In this document: positions 29,601 to 37,943 of the stretch, piece by piece | Layout: each line of letters starts with the position of its first letter | Numbering within the stretch: the first letter of the stretch is position 1 | DNA from: Bacteroidota bacterium | GTDB taxonomy: Bacteria; Bacteroidota; Bacteroidia; Flavobacteriales_D; JABDKJ01 | Assembly: GCA_024279715.1 (NCBI GenBank) | Contig: JAJRRH010000154.1 | Coordinates: forward strand, 1 to 41,124 | Direction of reading: 5' to 3' | Length of the DNA: 41,124 nt | Notes under the pieces: model-generated | Told to the model about the DNA's origin: nothing | The model's input: the letters and a program-made list of their open reading frames with translations, nothing else | Database searches by the model: none | Program-made: the position numbers and the translations under genes

Positions 29601-30331
29601 CTAAATCCAGATGTTAAAAAATCAAAACCGCCAAAGAAAGTGCTTTGCGCACCCCGAGTAGTAATATTAATCACTCCCCCAACAGCATCACCAATATTAG
29701 CAGGTAATCCACCTGTAATTACTGACACTTCTTGAATTGCTGCTTTAGGAAGATTCGCACTTCCTCTAACTTTAATACCATCGATATATACAAAAGTATC
29801 ACTACTTCTTGCTCCCCTCACAGAAACTTCCCCTTCGGCCGTACCTGAAGAAGACACCCCACCAACAGTACTTGCTACGGATGTAGCAGAACGGGCAGAC
29901 ATTTTGGATATATCCTCCCTAGAAACTGACCCCCCAGAAGAACCTCCATCTTTTTCAATCAAAGGTTTTTTATACTGAACAATAATCACTTCATCAAGAT
30001 TAACTCCTGATTCCATTAAGAAATCTTGGTACTTTATTTTACCACCTGCAACAACAACACCTGAGACCACACGAGGATTATAACCAACAAAATCACATCT
30101 AACATTATATGTGCCAACAGGAATTGGCTTTATAGTGAATTTTCCATCAAAGTCCGTAGCACCTGCTGCAACTTGAGTCCCTCCATTTAACACAACAACT
30201 GTTGCAAATGGCAAAACCTCACCTGTGGTCTTATCTTTGACTATTCCTTTAAGTGTACCTGAAGTCGATTGAGCTACTGCACCTGCAGTAATTAATAGAC
30301 ATAAAAACAATGAGTATAGATTTCTTAACAT
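26633..30331 (-). CDS. TonB-dependent receptor with a carboxypeptidase regulatory-like N-terminal domain
   Basis: Signal peptide; SGTLKGIVKDKTTGEVLPFATVVVLNGG; plug SVSREDISKMSARSATSVASTVGGVSS...GEVSVRGARSSDTFVYIDGIKVRG; barrel with C-terminal RTIQIGVRMDF. Confidence 0.93.
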   Translation of the reverse strand: MLRNLYSLFLCLLITAGAVAQSTSGTLKGIVKDKTTGEVLPFATVVVLNGGTQVAAGATDFDGKFTIKPIPVGTYNVRCDFVGYNPRVVSGVVVAGGKIKYQDFLMESGVNLDEVIIVQYKKPLIEKDGGSSGGSVSREDISKMSARSATSVASTVGGVSSSGTAEGEVSVRGARSSDTFVYIDGIKVRGSANLPKAAIQEVSVITGGLPANIGDAVGGVINITTRGAQSTFFGGFDFLTSGFRSGDKNVGLDAFGRTQLEGFFAGPLVFRKDSAGTKTSPILGFFLSGNVRQFEDSRPSAIGNWYVKDDVLADIEANPSAISEVLNDDGSTSYSTSSRANLLQAGDFEHRAASRNAGRTGASVSGKIDYNVSPDVTLSVGASGDYLNTNEFLFRGYTGTNGFPGGQGRSNSLLNYKNNENRKDLSWRTYVRFTQRFKSDDSADSKAKIKNAFYTISADYSKFNRVIEDKQHGENFFGYGHVGKFDIFQTKTYEFENGAMHQSGVQDTLVVFTPSSVNPDLAGITSQYFNSIDDPNATMSLENISAAGVLRNGDVPRSIYRLWNAPGLANNLYRKRDNSQMRLVASGSADVGDHAITLGVEYEQRVDRGYDLAPVGLWTRGRQLLGGQTEVVGSVQSDVPVDGFFQYDWALAATDDPTLFNLNFRESMGLNDIEQANIDAVSPEQLSIDMFSADDLLANGSSLVSYYGFDHKGNKLTSDPSFDDYFNAVDDKGYKTKQLGAFRPIYNAFFLMDKFSFDDIIFNVGVRVDRYDANQKVLKDNYIVGDYYTVGNNPIDNLQAPSNIGDDYVVYVEDYEASTVNVVGYRDGNDWYTADGVFVSSPDLIQSSTVVPYLTPETVAADGSQFLDPQAFVDYQPVINVMPRLAFSFPISDEAVFFAHYDVLTQRPGAGQNRLNLVHYDFIETRSNSVTNNPNLRPSRTVDYELGFQQVLTKSSSLKISGFYRDMSDQLNVRFLANAWPNNYLTYENIDFGTVKGMTFAFDLRRTGNVRLLANYTLQFANSTGSNSASGQTLARNGEPNLRVINPVDYDRRHAINIVMDYRYGSGSDYNGPVWFGKKVFQNMGANLIADIGSGTPYNSRKIAGSLLDGARGLNGSINGANMPGSAQLNLQIDRDITLKFGKDDEKDKAKTSNMNVYLLVNNLLNTKIVRNVYSYTGSPSNDGYLTSGIGQQEIDGAEDSAAFTNYYNLRLENPYNYGMARTIQIGVRMDF

Positions 30332-30569
30332 ACAATTTGGTTTGTTGAATTTGTTTCTTCAATTAAATAATCGAAGGACGTAAAGATATATATTTAATTA
30401 TCTATTTTACAAATAAAAAATACATTATGATATTGCAACCAATATCTTCTTTGAATAACCCTTTGAAAACTAATTCTTTTAATAATTCATGGGACAAATC
30501 TAATATAAGAAATTAATATCTCCCTATAATTACACCAAAGTATTTCAAAAATATTACAGTTCTATGGCT

Positions 30570-30899
30570 TTATCTACGTATTTTCTTACGTCTGAACAGT
30601 CTTTTAAAGAATGGGGCTCTTTTCCCCTGATCATACCTCCTCGCTTGTTTTCTTGATTGTTTCATCCTTTTACGGACAGCCCTTTCTTGAAGCTTAAGGT
30701 GTCTTTTTTTTCCTTTCTCCTCCGCACGTTCGGTATCTTTTTCTCGTTGATCTTGCTTTTTCATCGCCTCCTTCTGCGGATTCTTTTTACTGCCACGCTT
30801 TCGTTTTTGTGCTTCCGCTGTATTTACAAACGATACACTCACAATTATCACGAGTAATACTCCCTTTACTAAAGTTGAAGTTTTGGATGCTCTATTCAT
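30570..30899 (-). CDS. Small exported, extremely basic protein
   Basis: 109 aa; signal-like VLLVIIVSVSFVNTAEAQ followed by a Lys/Arg-rich chain with almost no hydrophobic residues. Confidence 0.65.
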   Translation of the reverse strand: MNRASKTSTLVKGVLLVIIVSVSFVNTAEAQKRKRGSKKNPQKEAMKKQDQREKDTERAEEKGKKRHLKLQERAVRKRMKQSRKQARRYDQGKRAPFFKRLFRRKKIRR

Positions 30900-30961
30900 A
30901 TAGATTAAAAAAGGTTTTATACATATTATATATGGTAACGATAATATTTAATAAAATAATG

Positions 30962-30969
30962 TACTTTTG
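30962..30969 (+). promoter_or_regulatory. Putative -7 promoter element (TACTTTTG)
   Basis: TAnnTTTG match upstream of the lipoprotein gene at 31028. Confidence 0.35.
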
Positions 30970-31027
30970 AATACGTTTTTTATATCGCATTCAGTTATTA
31001 ATGATATTAACCTCAAATATAGTTTCC

Positions 31028-31456
31028 ATGAATAGAACAATACTTGTTCTTTCCATTTTGTTATCCATAACAGCATGTAAGGATAAACCCAACAGTCAAA
31101 ATATACCGGAAGTATTTGTAGACATCTCCCTTTCACTGAGCTTACCTGCCTATTCACCCCTTATCATACCTGGAAATTCAATTTATATCACAGGAGGCTC
31201 TAATGGTATAGTCGTATATGCTTTATCAAACGAAGAGTATATTGCGATAGACAGACATTGCTCCTACGATATTGATGGCTTTCATCGTGTAGTCGTAGAC
31301 CCTCTAAATAACACGACATTAGTGGACAGTGTGAATTGCACATCTGTGTTTTCCATTTTTAATGGGGATGTCATTCAAGGACCGTCCAGTATTCCCCTCA
31401 AGAGGTACAACACAGAGTATTTCTCTGGAAGCAATGTCTTACGAATTTATAATTAA
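31028..31456 (+). CDS. Lipoprotein with a Rieske-like fold, His ligands apparently absent
   Basis: Lipobox LSITAC; then PGNSIYITGGSNGIVVYALSNEEYIAIDRHCSYD...NCTSVFSIFNGDVIQGPSSIPLKRYNTEYFSGSNVLRIYN, resembling Bacteroidota Rieske-type lipoproteins. Confidence 0.65.
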   Translation: MNRTILVLSILLSITACKDKPNSQNIPEVFVDISLSLSLPAYSPLIIPGNSIYITGGSNGIVVYALSNEEYIAIDRHCSYDIDGFHRVVVDPLNNTTLVDSVNCTSVFSIFNGDVIQGPSSIPLKRYNTEYFSGSNVLRIYN

Positions 31457-31480
31457 TCTTTTTCTTCAATTCTCTGAAAT

Positions 31481-31514
31481 AAAAAAAGCCCTTCACTTTG
31501 AAAGGGCTTTTTAT
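31481..31514. terminator. Bidirectional intrinsic terminator between the convergent lipoprotein and ahcY genes
   Basis: AAAAAAAGCCCTT-cacttt-gAAAGGGCTTTTT. Confidence 0.88.
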
Positions 31515-31531
31515 ACAACGTTTTTAAATTT

Positions 31532-32845
31532 CTAGTATCTATATAAATCAGGTTTGAAGGGCCCCTCTTTTGGCACATTGATATATTCACTTTGCTCATC
31601 TGTCAGCACTTCAAGCTCTACGCCTATTTTAGCTAGATGCAGCATTGCTACTTTTTCATCCAAGTGTTTTGGCAGAGTATATACCTTATTCTCATACTTG
31701 TCTGTATTTTCCCAAAGCTCTAATTGTGCCAACACTTGATTTGTGAATGAATTAGACATTACGAAAGATGGGTGACCTGTCGCACAACCAAGATTTACCA
31801 ATCGCCCTTCTGCAAGAATGATGATATCGCTACCATTAATAGTATATTTATCGACTTGAGGCTTTATCTCAATTTTTGAAGATCCATGGTTTCCATTTAG
31901 CCAAGCCATGTCGATTTCATTATCAAAGTGGCCGATATTACAAACGATGGCTTTGTCTTTCATTAATGGAAAATGATCCTTATTGATTACATTCTTGTTA
32001 CCAGTTGCAGTCACTATAATGTCTGCCTCAGGTACAGCATTAATCATTTTCTTGACTTCATACCCGTCCATTGCGGCTTGTAGCGCACATATAGGATCTA
32101 TCTCAGTAACGATTACACGAGCGCCTGCCCCAGATAGGGATGCTGCAGAACCTTTTCCAACGTCTCCATATCCACCAACCACAGCTACTTTACCAGCCAA
32201 CATTACATCAGTAGCTCTACGAATGGCATCTACAAGAGATTCTTTACAACCGTATTTATTATCGAATTTAGACTTGGTAACAGAATTATTGATGTCGATG
32301 GCAGGAAGTATTAATGTTCCTTTCTCTTCACGCTCTACTAATCTATGCACTCCTGTAGTCGTTTCTTCGGAGATACCTTTAATACCTGCAGCCAATTCAG
32401 GATATTGATCTAATACCATATTGGTTAAATCACCACCATCATCCAAGATCATATTTAGTGGTTTGCCTCCTTCAAACATTAAAGTTTGCTCAATACACCA
32501 ATTGAATTCCTCTTCCGTTTCTCCCTTCCAAGCAAAAATAGGAATTCCAGCTGCTGCCATGGCTGCTGCTGCTTGGTCTTGGGTAGAAAAAATATTGCAT
32601 GAAGACCAACGCACTTCAGCTCCCAACTCAACCAAGGTTTCCATTAGTACTGCGGTCTGTATTGTCATATGAAGACAACCTGCGATTCTTGCTCCTTTTA
32701 ATGGTTTTGAGCCTCCAAATTCCTTTCTTAGCGACATTAACCCTGGCATTTCTGCTTCTGCTAATTCTACTTCTTTTCTCCCCCAATCCGCTAGGTTGAT
32801 GTCTTTTACTTTATACTTTAATACTTCTGCTTTTAACAAGTCCAT
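31532..32845 (-). CDS. ahcY: Adenosylhomocysteinase
   Basis: [72 protein letters not shown]-terminal KPDLYRY. Confidence 0.97.
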   Translation of the reverse strand: MDLLKAEVLKYKVKDINLADWGRKEVELAEAEMPGLMSLRKEFGGSKPLKGARIAGCLHMTIQTAVLMETLVELGAEVRWSSCNIFSTQDQAAAAMAAAGIPIFAWKGETEEEFNWCIEQTLMFEGGKPLNMILDDGGDLTNMVLDQYPELAAGIKGISEETTTGVHRLVEREEKGTLILPAIDINNSVTKSKFDNKYGCKESLVDAIRRATDVMLAGKVAVVGGYGDVGKGSAASLSGAGARVIVTEIDPICALQAAMDGYEVKKMINAVPEADIIVTATGNKNVINKDHFPLMKDKAIVCNIGHFDNEIDMAWLNGNHGSSKIEIKPQVDKYTINGSDIIILAEGRLVNLGCATGHPSFVMSNSFTNQVLAQLELWENTDKYENKVYTLPKHLDEKVAMLHLAKIGVELEVLTDEQSEYINVPKEGPFKPDLYRY

Positions 32846-32879
32846 TTACTATAGTTTTTTCCTTATTTGTAATATTGTA

Positions 32880-32887
32880 CAAAAGTA
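32880..32887 (-). promoter_or_regulatory. Putative ahcY -7 promoter element (TACTTTTG on minus)
   Basis: CAAAAGTA on plus, 35 nt upstream of the ahcY ATG. Confidence 0.4.
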
Positions 32888-33016
32888 GGGTTTTTCTTTT
32901 TATTAGCTACTGTCGAATGGTTTAATGATTTAACTTAAGAAATGATTTCAAACGATAGTATTAAATATATAGTTAATGTGATTAGTTTTATCCGAGTATT
33001 AGAAGTTTACATTATC

Positions 33017-33024
33017 TATCTTTG
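33017..33024 (+). promoter_or_regulatory. Putative -7 promoter element (TATCTTTG) for the PPTase gene
   Basis: TAnnTTTG match 73 nt upstream of ATG 33098. Confidence 0.35.
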
Positions 33025-33097
33025 ACTTGCCAATAGGACTACATACAGTATGTATTATTGGCTATATTTACTACCGAATTTTAAAACAAAATCATAT

Positions 33098-33733
33098 ATG
33101 GCATTGATTATTAACGAGATATTGGATGGTCAGGATCATTTAGCGGTCTGGCATATTACTGAGTCTTTGGTAGATATGGAAAAAGATTTTTTCGCTTCGG
33201 ATAGATCTACCAAGGATTTTTCGAAGTATAATGCCATCAAACTTGATAAATTAAAAAAGCAATGGTTAGCAACGCGGCTGGCTCTTCGTGTTATTAAGAA
33301 AATGGATCCTACAATAGACTATGATGAGCATGGCGCCCCTTGGCTGCAGATTGATGGATGGGAAATTTCTATCAGTCACTCCGGAGATTGGGTAGCTATT
33401 TTGCTTTCTCACCGATCTATGTTGGGGGTCGATATCCAGGTTTTTAATGAGAAAATAAAAAATATTGCCACTAAGTTTTCTAGCCCCTCAGAACTTTATA
33501 AGTGGCAGAAAAACAACAGCATGGACTATTTACATGCTCTATGGACAGTAAAAGAAAGTGTCTATAAAGCTTTTAAACATAGTCAGGCCTTTAAACAGAT
33601 TATAGTCGCAAATGATTTTCCTTTTGACCAGCAATTGCTTCGATGTGAGGTAGAACGGGGGAATAAACGTTATGATTTTTTGGTGGATCATCGAAAGATG
33701 GATGGTTTTTATTTGTCTTTTGTTCGATTATAG
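33098..33733 (+). CDS. 4'-phosphopantetheinyl transferase superfamily protein
   Basis: DEHGAPWLQIDGWEISISHSGDWVAILLSHRSMLGVDIQVFNEKI...LHALWTVKESVYKAF: PPTase motifs. Start set at MALIINEI. Confidence 0.92.
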   Translation: MALIINEILDGQDHLAVWHITESLVDMEKDFFASDRSTKDFSKYNAIKLDKLKKQWLATRLALRVIKKMDPTIDYDEHGAPWLQIDGWEISISHSGDWVAILLSHRSMLGVDIQVFNEKIKNIATKFSSPSELYKWQKNNSMDYLHALWTVKESVYKAFKHSQAFKQIIVANDFPFDQQLLRCEVERGNKRYDFLVDHRKMDGFYLSFVRL

Positions 33734-33795
33734 GGCGGATGTTTATTGGATGTTTGTAACAATGCTACAATATGACAAGGCTCCAGCACTATGTA

Positions 33796-33833
33796 CTCGC
33801 TCAGTTACAGCGCCTTGCGACAACTCGAGCGAG
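33796..33833. repeat. Strong intergenic stem-loop
   Basis: CTCGCTCAGTT ... AACT(c)GAGCGAG, 11 bp with a 1-nt bulge. Confidence 0.5.
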
Positions 33834-34039
33834 GGGCTTTAAATATACTCGAAATTATATGTTGTGAGAAGCCCTTCCTACAAACAAAAGGTTGTCTCTT
33901 CTCCAAGACTTACTTAAAAAACGAGCCTCAGAAGTCCCGTTCAAGACTGTTTTACATCGCTCTCATTCCTAAGCACTCACCCTCAAAACTGTTTTGGTTC
34001 ATTATAAATACCTATTTTTGACAAAAAAACATCAGAACG

Positions 34040-34774
34040 TTGAATATTTTTAATCAGATACAACTTAGCGCACTTGAGAAAAAGAAGCTGCTTGCTGTCT
34101 TGCTTGATCCAGATAAGATTGATAATGGCAATATAGCACAGACGCTAGGTTTCTACTCCAAGATAGGTGTGGATTTCCTATTCATAGGTGGTAGTCTTTT
34201 GATTTCTTCAAATTTTGCTGAAGTGGTGAAAAAGGTAAAGTCGTTATGTGACATTCCTATTGTACTCTTTCCAGGCAGTGTGATGCAAGTAAGTGATGCG
34301 GCGGATGCTATTTTGTTTTTGTCGCTCATATCGGGGCGTAATGCTGATTTACTGATAGGACAACATGTGTTAGCTGCTCCTACTTTGAAAAAATCTAGTC
34401 TTGAGATTATTCCAACAGGATATATGCTTGTGGATGGGGGGAAGAGTACCACGGCACATTACGTAAGTCAATCGCTGCCAATACCAAAGGATAAACCTGA
34501 AATTGCTGCTTGTACTGCTATGGCTGGTGAAATGCTTGGTCTAAAATTGATGTACCTTGACGCTGGCAGTGGTGCTGACTTGCCTGTGAGTGCTGAAATG
34601 ATAGAAGCTGTAAAGAATAGTACGAACGCACCTCTTATTGTAGGTGGTGGAATACGCACAAAGGAAGGCGTGAATCAAGCTTTTGATGCGGGAGCTGATG
34701 TTGTGGTTATTGGTAATTCACTTGAAAAGAATCCTGCATTGCTGGAAGAAATGATGGGCTTTGGCGTGATTTAA
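34040..34774 (+). CDS. Geranylgeranylglyceryl/heptaprenylglyceryl phosphate synthase family protein
   Basis: LLAVLLDPDKID...GVDFLFIGGSLL...PIVLFPGSVMQVSDAADAILFLSLISGRN...YLDAGSGAD...LIVGGGIRTKEGVNQAFDAGADVVVIGN. TTG start. Confidence 0.93.
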   Translation: MNIFNQIQLSALEKKKLLAVLLDPDKIDNGNIAQTLGFYSKIGVDFLFIGGSLLISSNFAEVVKKVKSLCDIPIVLFPGSVMQVSDAADAILFLSLISGRNADLLIGQHVLAAPTLKKSSLEIIPTGYMLVDGGKSTTAHYVSQSLPIPKDKPEIAACTAMAGEMLGLKLMYLDAGSGADLPVSAEMIEAVKNSTNAPLIVGGGIRTKEGVNQAFDAGADVVVIGNSLEKNPALLEEMMGFGVI

Positions 34775-34795
34775 ACATGTACAAACAACCAATAT

Positions 34796-35176
34796 ATGTT
34801 TTGTTCTAGACGCATTTTTTTACCATTTCTTTTTTTAATAATTTTCATCTCTTCTTGTGACATAGAGAAGAACTGGTATTACAATATTCAAAACAACTCA
34901 TCTGACACTCTATGGATCTACACTACAAATATTATAAAGAGCGATAGTATTTCCATTGCTCCAAATGAAATTGAGTTACTGAATACCGATAGTGAGTGTT
35001 GCGGAGGCCATAAAATATATGAAAACATTGAGAACAATAATCTTGAAGAGGTACTTATTTCGAATCTTGATACTACGATAGAAATAATGGACTTGGAGTG
35101 GGAGTGGGAGTATGTTAAAACGGGTAAGTATACGGCCGAATACAATCTAATCCTAACAGACGAAAGATTTAACTAA
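34796..35176 (+). CDS. Hypothetical lipoprotein
   Basis: Signal and lipobox FLIIFISSCDIEKNW; 126 aa. Confidence 0.7.
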   Translation: MFCSRRIFLPFLFLIIFISSCDIEKNWYYNIQNNSSDTLWIYTTNIIKSDSISIAPNEIELLNTDSECCGGHKIYENIENNNLEEVLISNLDTTIEIMDLEWEWEYVKTGKYTAEYNLILTDERFN

Positions 35177-35311
35177 TCTTCTCGTTAAATAATAAATTAC
35201 TCATTACGATTTCGAATAACACCATGAAAGAAAAGGAATCTTTCAATTGTTAACCCGAAAAATTCATCAATTTTTCAGCGATTAAGTAACACCGCAAGTT
35301 TGGGGTTTTTC

Positions 35312-35333
35312 AAACACCCAAATTTGGGTGTTT
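35312..35333. repeat. 22-nt perfect palindrome AAACACCCAAATTTGGGTGTTT
   Basis: Perfect self-complementarity in the intergenic region between the lipoprotein and the TonB receptor. Confidence 0.6.
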
Positions 35334-35402
35334 CTAAATCGGGGTTTCACGCTTTGCTTCACACAACCCATCTCGCAGTTCTGCTGAGCTTGTCGAAGTA
35401 TC

Positions 35403-35428
35403 CATACAATAAACTTCGTTTTTGTATG
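35403..35428. repeat. Stem-loop CATACAA-taAACttcGTTt-TTGTATG
   Basis: 7-bp outer arms with inner AAAC/GTTT complementarity; directly follows GAGCTTGTCGAAGTATC. Confidence 0.45.
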
Positions 35429-35518
35429 AATAAAGCGGGTTAATGCATCCAATAATCTACTCTTCTGCTCTCAACAACCCAAGTTATTCGAAGCACCGGT
35501 CATGGTCTCCATATCTAA

Positions 35519-37834
35519 CTAAAATTTGAAACTTACACCTCCCAACAAATTAAACCCTGCTTGTGGGTAATACCCAACATATCCCGGCCCCCAATATCCA
35601 TTGGATTCATATTCTGCATCTAAGATATTATTAAGCAGTAGTGAAAGATTGATGGACTTAAAAGTGGTTTTTGGTTTGATCGTATAATTAATACTAACAT
35701 CATTGACAAGGTATGAATCCAACTTTGATAACGGTGCTTCAATATTACCCATAAATTGTTCGCCTACATATTTAGTTAGGAGGGTTATCCAAAGAGAATT
35801 TACTGGATTGTAAGCCAATCTATTTCCAGCGATTATCCCTGGAGAGAAACTAATTTTTGTATTTCCTAACTCTTCTAAGCCATTTTCGTTGGACGTGAAA
35901 AAATTTATATTCTCGTTTTTGCTTAATGTGATATTTGGAATAAAATGTAGTCTCTCATGCAATACAAAATTCGCATCGAACTCCAATCCGGCGCGGTATG
36001 ACTCTCCTATGTTCGTCTTGACAGGAGCTCCCGTATCATCTAATGCACCAGTTAGCACCAATTGATTTTTATAATTCATAAAGTAGGTGTTGACATTGAT
36101 TGCTGATTTGCCTATTTTAACTCTATACCCCAATTCAAGATCGCTCAATTCTTCCTGTTTAGGGTTTCCATTTTCATAGTCATTTCGACTAGGCTCTTTG
36201 TTTGCCAAAGCATAGGATATGTATGCTAGACCTGATTTAGTTTTGTACGAAAGACCGACTTTTGGATTGAAAAAACTGAAAACATCTTCTATTTCATTTT
36301 CGGCTACACCACTTGCATTATAGCGTACGTTTCTCAATTGAACATCAGTAAATAATTGTAACTGATTACTAAAGCTATAAGTGTTTTTCCAGTAAATGTT
36401 TTTCTCCGTTTTGTTTCCAAAAAAATCATAATAACGTTCTCTTATATCCGCTCCGAAAGTTATTTCTGCCCATATAATTTCGCCAAAATGGTCGCCATTA
36501 TATTGATTAAATGAAAACCCTAAGATTGATTCTACTTTTTCAGAATGATAGGTTACGGAAGTAATTGCTCCATAGAAGTTATTATTTAGCCATTTTCTCC
36601 GGATTAAGTCTGTCATTCCAAACTCACCTACAGGAGCATTGATATAGTCAGTAATATTCTCATCTTGTTTATACTGCTCATAATACCCCCTACCCCAAGT
36701 ATAATGTCCTGTCAAATTGAAGTTGAAGTTGTCATTTATTTTTTGGTTAAGTAACAACTGATAGTGATCCTGGCTGTAGTGATCGACCTGATTGTCATAA
36801 TATAGAACGTTGCCATCATCATCATAATGCTCTCCAGCGAAGTTATGTGTACGATCACTCGCCAAGGTCTCAGGATCTACGCCATACCATGCTTGATACG
36901 TTTCCTCCAATCCACCAAAAGCGAGGGCCTTTATCATTGTATTTCCTTTATTGTAGGATAGCTGGGTGAAATATGAACTCAAATCGGAAGATGCTCTATC
37001 GATATAACCATCTGATTTTATTCTTGATAATCGTCCGATGAAATTAACACTGTTATTGAGTAATCCTGAATCAAATTTTAGACTTGCTTTTCGTGTGTTA
37101 AATGACCCTGCTGAAGAGGATATTTCCACGCTTGACTCGTTCGATATTCCATCCGTCAATAGGCTTAGATTGGCGCCAAAAGCGCCTGACCCATTAGTGG
37201 ATGACCCAACACCTCTTACCAACTGTACGTTTTCAACGGAAGAAGTGAAGTCTGGCAGATCGACCCAATAAGTGGTTTGACTTTCCGAATCATTGTATGG
37301 CACACCATTGATGGTGACATTGACACGAGTAGCATCACTGCCTCGCACACGCATACCTGTATATCCAACACCCGCTCCCGCATCAGAAGTAGTGACTACA
37401 GAAGGTAGGTAATTTAGAAGAATCGGCAGATCTTGCCCTAGGTTTCTCTCAGATAATTCACTTTTACTTAGTTCTGAAAAAGACATAGGACTTGTCTCTT
37501 TTTCTCGGATGGCAGAGATTAAAACTTCATCCATGACGTTCACACTAAAGATTAGTTTTATGTCTTGTTCAGTATCTTTTTCTATTTGGATAGTGATAGA
37601 ATAGTCATCATATCCAATACGTGTTGCATGAAGAGTATGACTGCCTTGGCTTACTTCAATCCTGTATTCACCGTTGGCGTTCGTTAAGAGGTAGAATGAC
37701 TGATCATCTAGGTTAATTGTAACATCTTCTAATGGGTCGTTTTGGGCATCGGTGACAGTTCCATAGATCGTGAATTGCGCTTGTGAAACAAAGGTCACAA
37801 ACAATAAGAGTAGGGTAATAAAAAGACTACGCAT
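35519..37834 (-). CDS. TonB-dependent receptor, likely thiamine-related by its upstream riboswitch
   Basis: Signal MRSLFITLLLLFVTFVSQA; FTIYGTVTDAQNDPLEDVTINLDDQ; plug YTGMRVRGSDATRVNVTINGVPYNDSESQTTYWVDLPDF; C-terminal GFNLLGGVSFKF. Start set at 37834 because the ORF-track extension runs through the riboswitch. Confidence 0.93.
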   Translation of the reverse strand: MRSLFITLLLLFVTFVSQAQFTIYGTVTDAQNDPLEDVTINLDDQSFYLLTNANGEYRIEVSQGSHTLHATRIGYDDYSITIQIEKDTEQDIKLIFSVNVMDEVLISAIREKETSPMSFSELSKSELSERNLGQDLPILLNYLPSVVTTSDAGAGVGYTGMRVRGSDATRVNVTINGVPYNDSESQTTYWVDLPDFTSSVENVQLVRGVGSSTNGSGAFGANLSLLTDGISNESSVEISSSAGSFNTRKASLKFDSGLLNNSVNFIGRLSRIKSDGYIDRASSDLSSYFTQLSYNKGNTMIKALAFGGLEETYQAWYGVDPETLASDRTHNFAGEHYDDDGNVLYYDNQVDHYSQDHYQLLLNQKINDNFNFNLTGHYTWGRGYYEQYKQDENITDYINAPVGEFGMTDLIRRKWLNNNFYGAITSVTYHSEKVESILGFSFNQYNGDHFGEIIWAEITFGADIRERYYDFFGNKTEKNIYWKNTYSFSNQLQLFTDVQLRNVRYNASGVAENEIEDVFSFFNPKVGLSYKTKSGLAYISYALANKEPSRNDYENGNPKQEELSDLELGYRVKIGKSAINVNTYFMNYKNQLVLTGALDDTGAPVKTNIGESYRAGLEFDANFVLHERLHFIPNITLSKNENINFFTSNENGLEELGNTKISFSPGIIAGNRLAYNPVNSLWITLLTKYVGEQFMGNIEAPLSKLDSYLVNDVSINYTIKPKTTFKSINLSLLLNNILDAEYESNGYWGPGYVGYYPQAGFNLLGGVSFKF

Positions 37835-37840
37835 TGTTAG

Positions 37841-37862
37841 AAAAAAGTATGTAGGAGTACAT
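37841..37862 (-). terminator. Weak terminator-like hairpin, possible riboswitch expression platform
   Basis: Minus strand ATGTA-CTCC-TACAT-ac-TTTTTT between aptamer and start codon; only 5 bp. Confidence 0.35.
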
Positions 37863-37870
37863 TCATCAAA

Positions 37871-37943
37871 ATCCCTTTCAAGCATTATCTCGACAGGTTC
37901 AATGGGTATAATCTCAGCCCTTGTATTGAAGGCACCCCTGGGT
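37871..37943 (-). promoter_or_regulatory. TPP (THI-box) riboswitch aptamer
   Basis: Minus strand: ACCCAGGGGTGCCTTCAATACAAGGGCTGAGATTATACCCATTGAACCTGTCGAGATAATGCTTGAAAGGGAT. Contains THI-box landmarks GGGGTGCC, GGCTGAGA, ATACCC, GAACCTG, GATAATGC and AGGGA in order. Confidence 0.95.

Noticed and set aside
31983-32672. Plus-strand ORFs opposite ahcY
   Set aside because: Antisense to a clearly conserved enzyme; frame openness is a coding-strand codon-usage artefact.
32846-33097. Possible SAH/SAM riboswitch upstream of ahcY
   Set aside because: The leader is AT-rich with no recognisable SAM/SAH aptamer core.
33791-34021. 76-aa ORF (MYSLSYSALRQLERGALN...)
   Set aside because: Overlaps strong stem-loops, has no recognisable domain and an implausible composition; treated as noncoding or repeat DNA.
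37835-37885. N-terminal extension MLERDFDECTPTYFFLT of the TonB receptor
   Set aside because: It is translated from the end of the TPP riboswitch and its expression platform; a good signal peptide begins at 37834.
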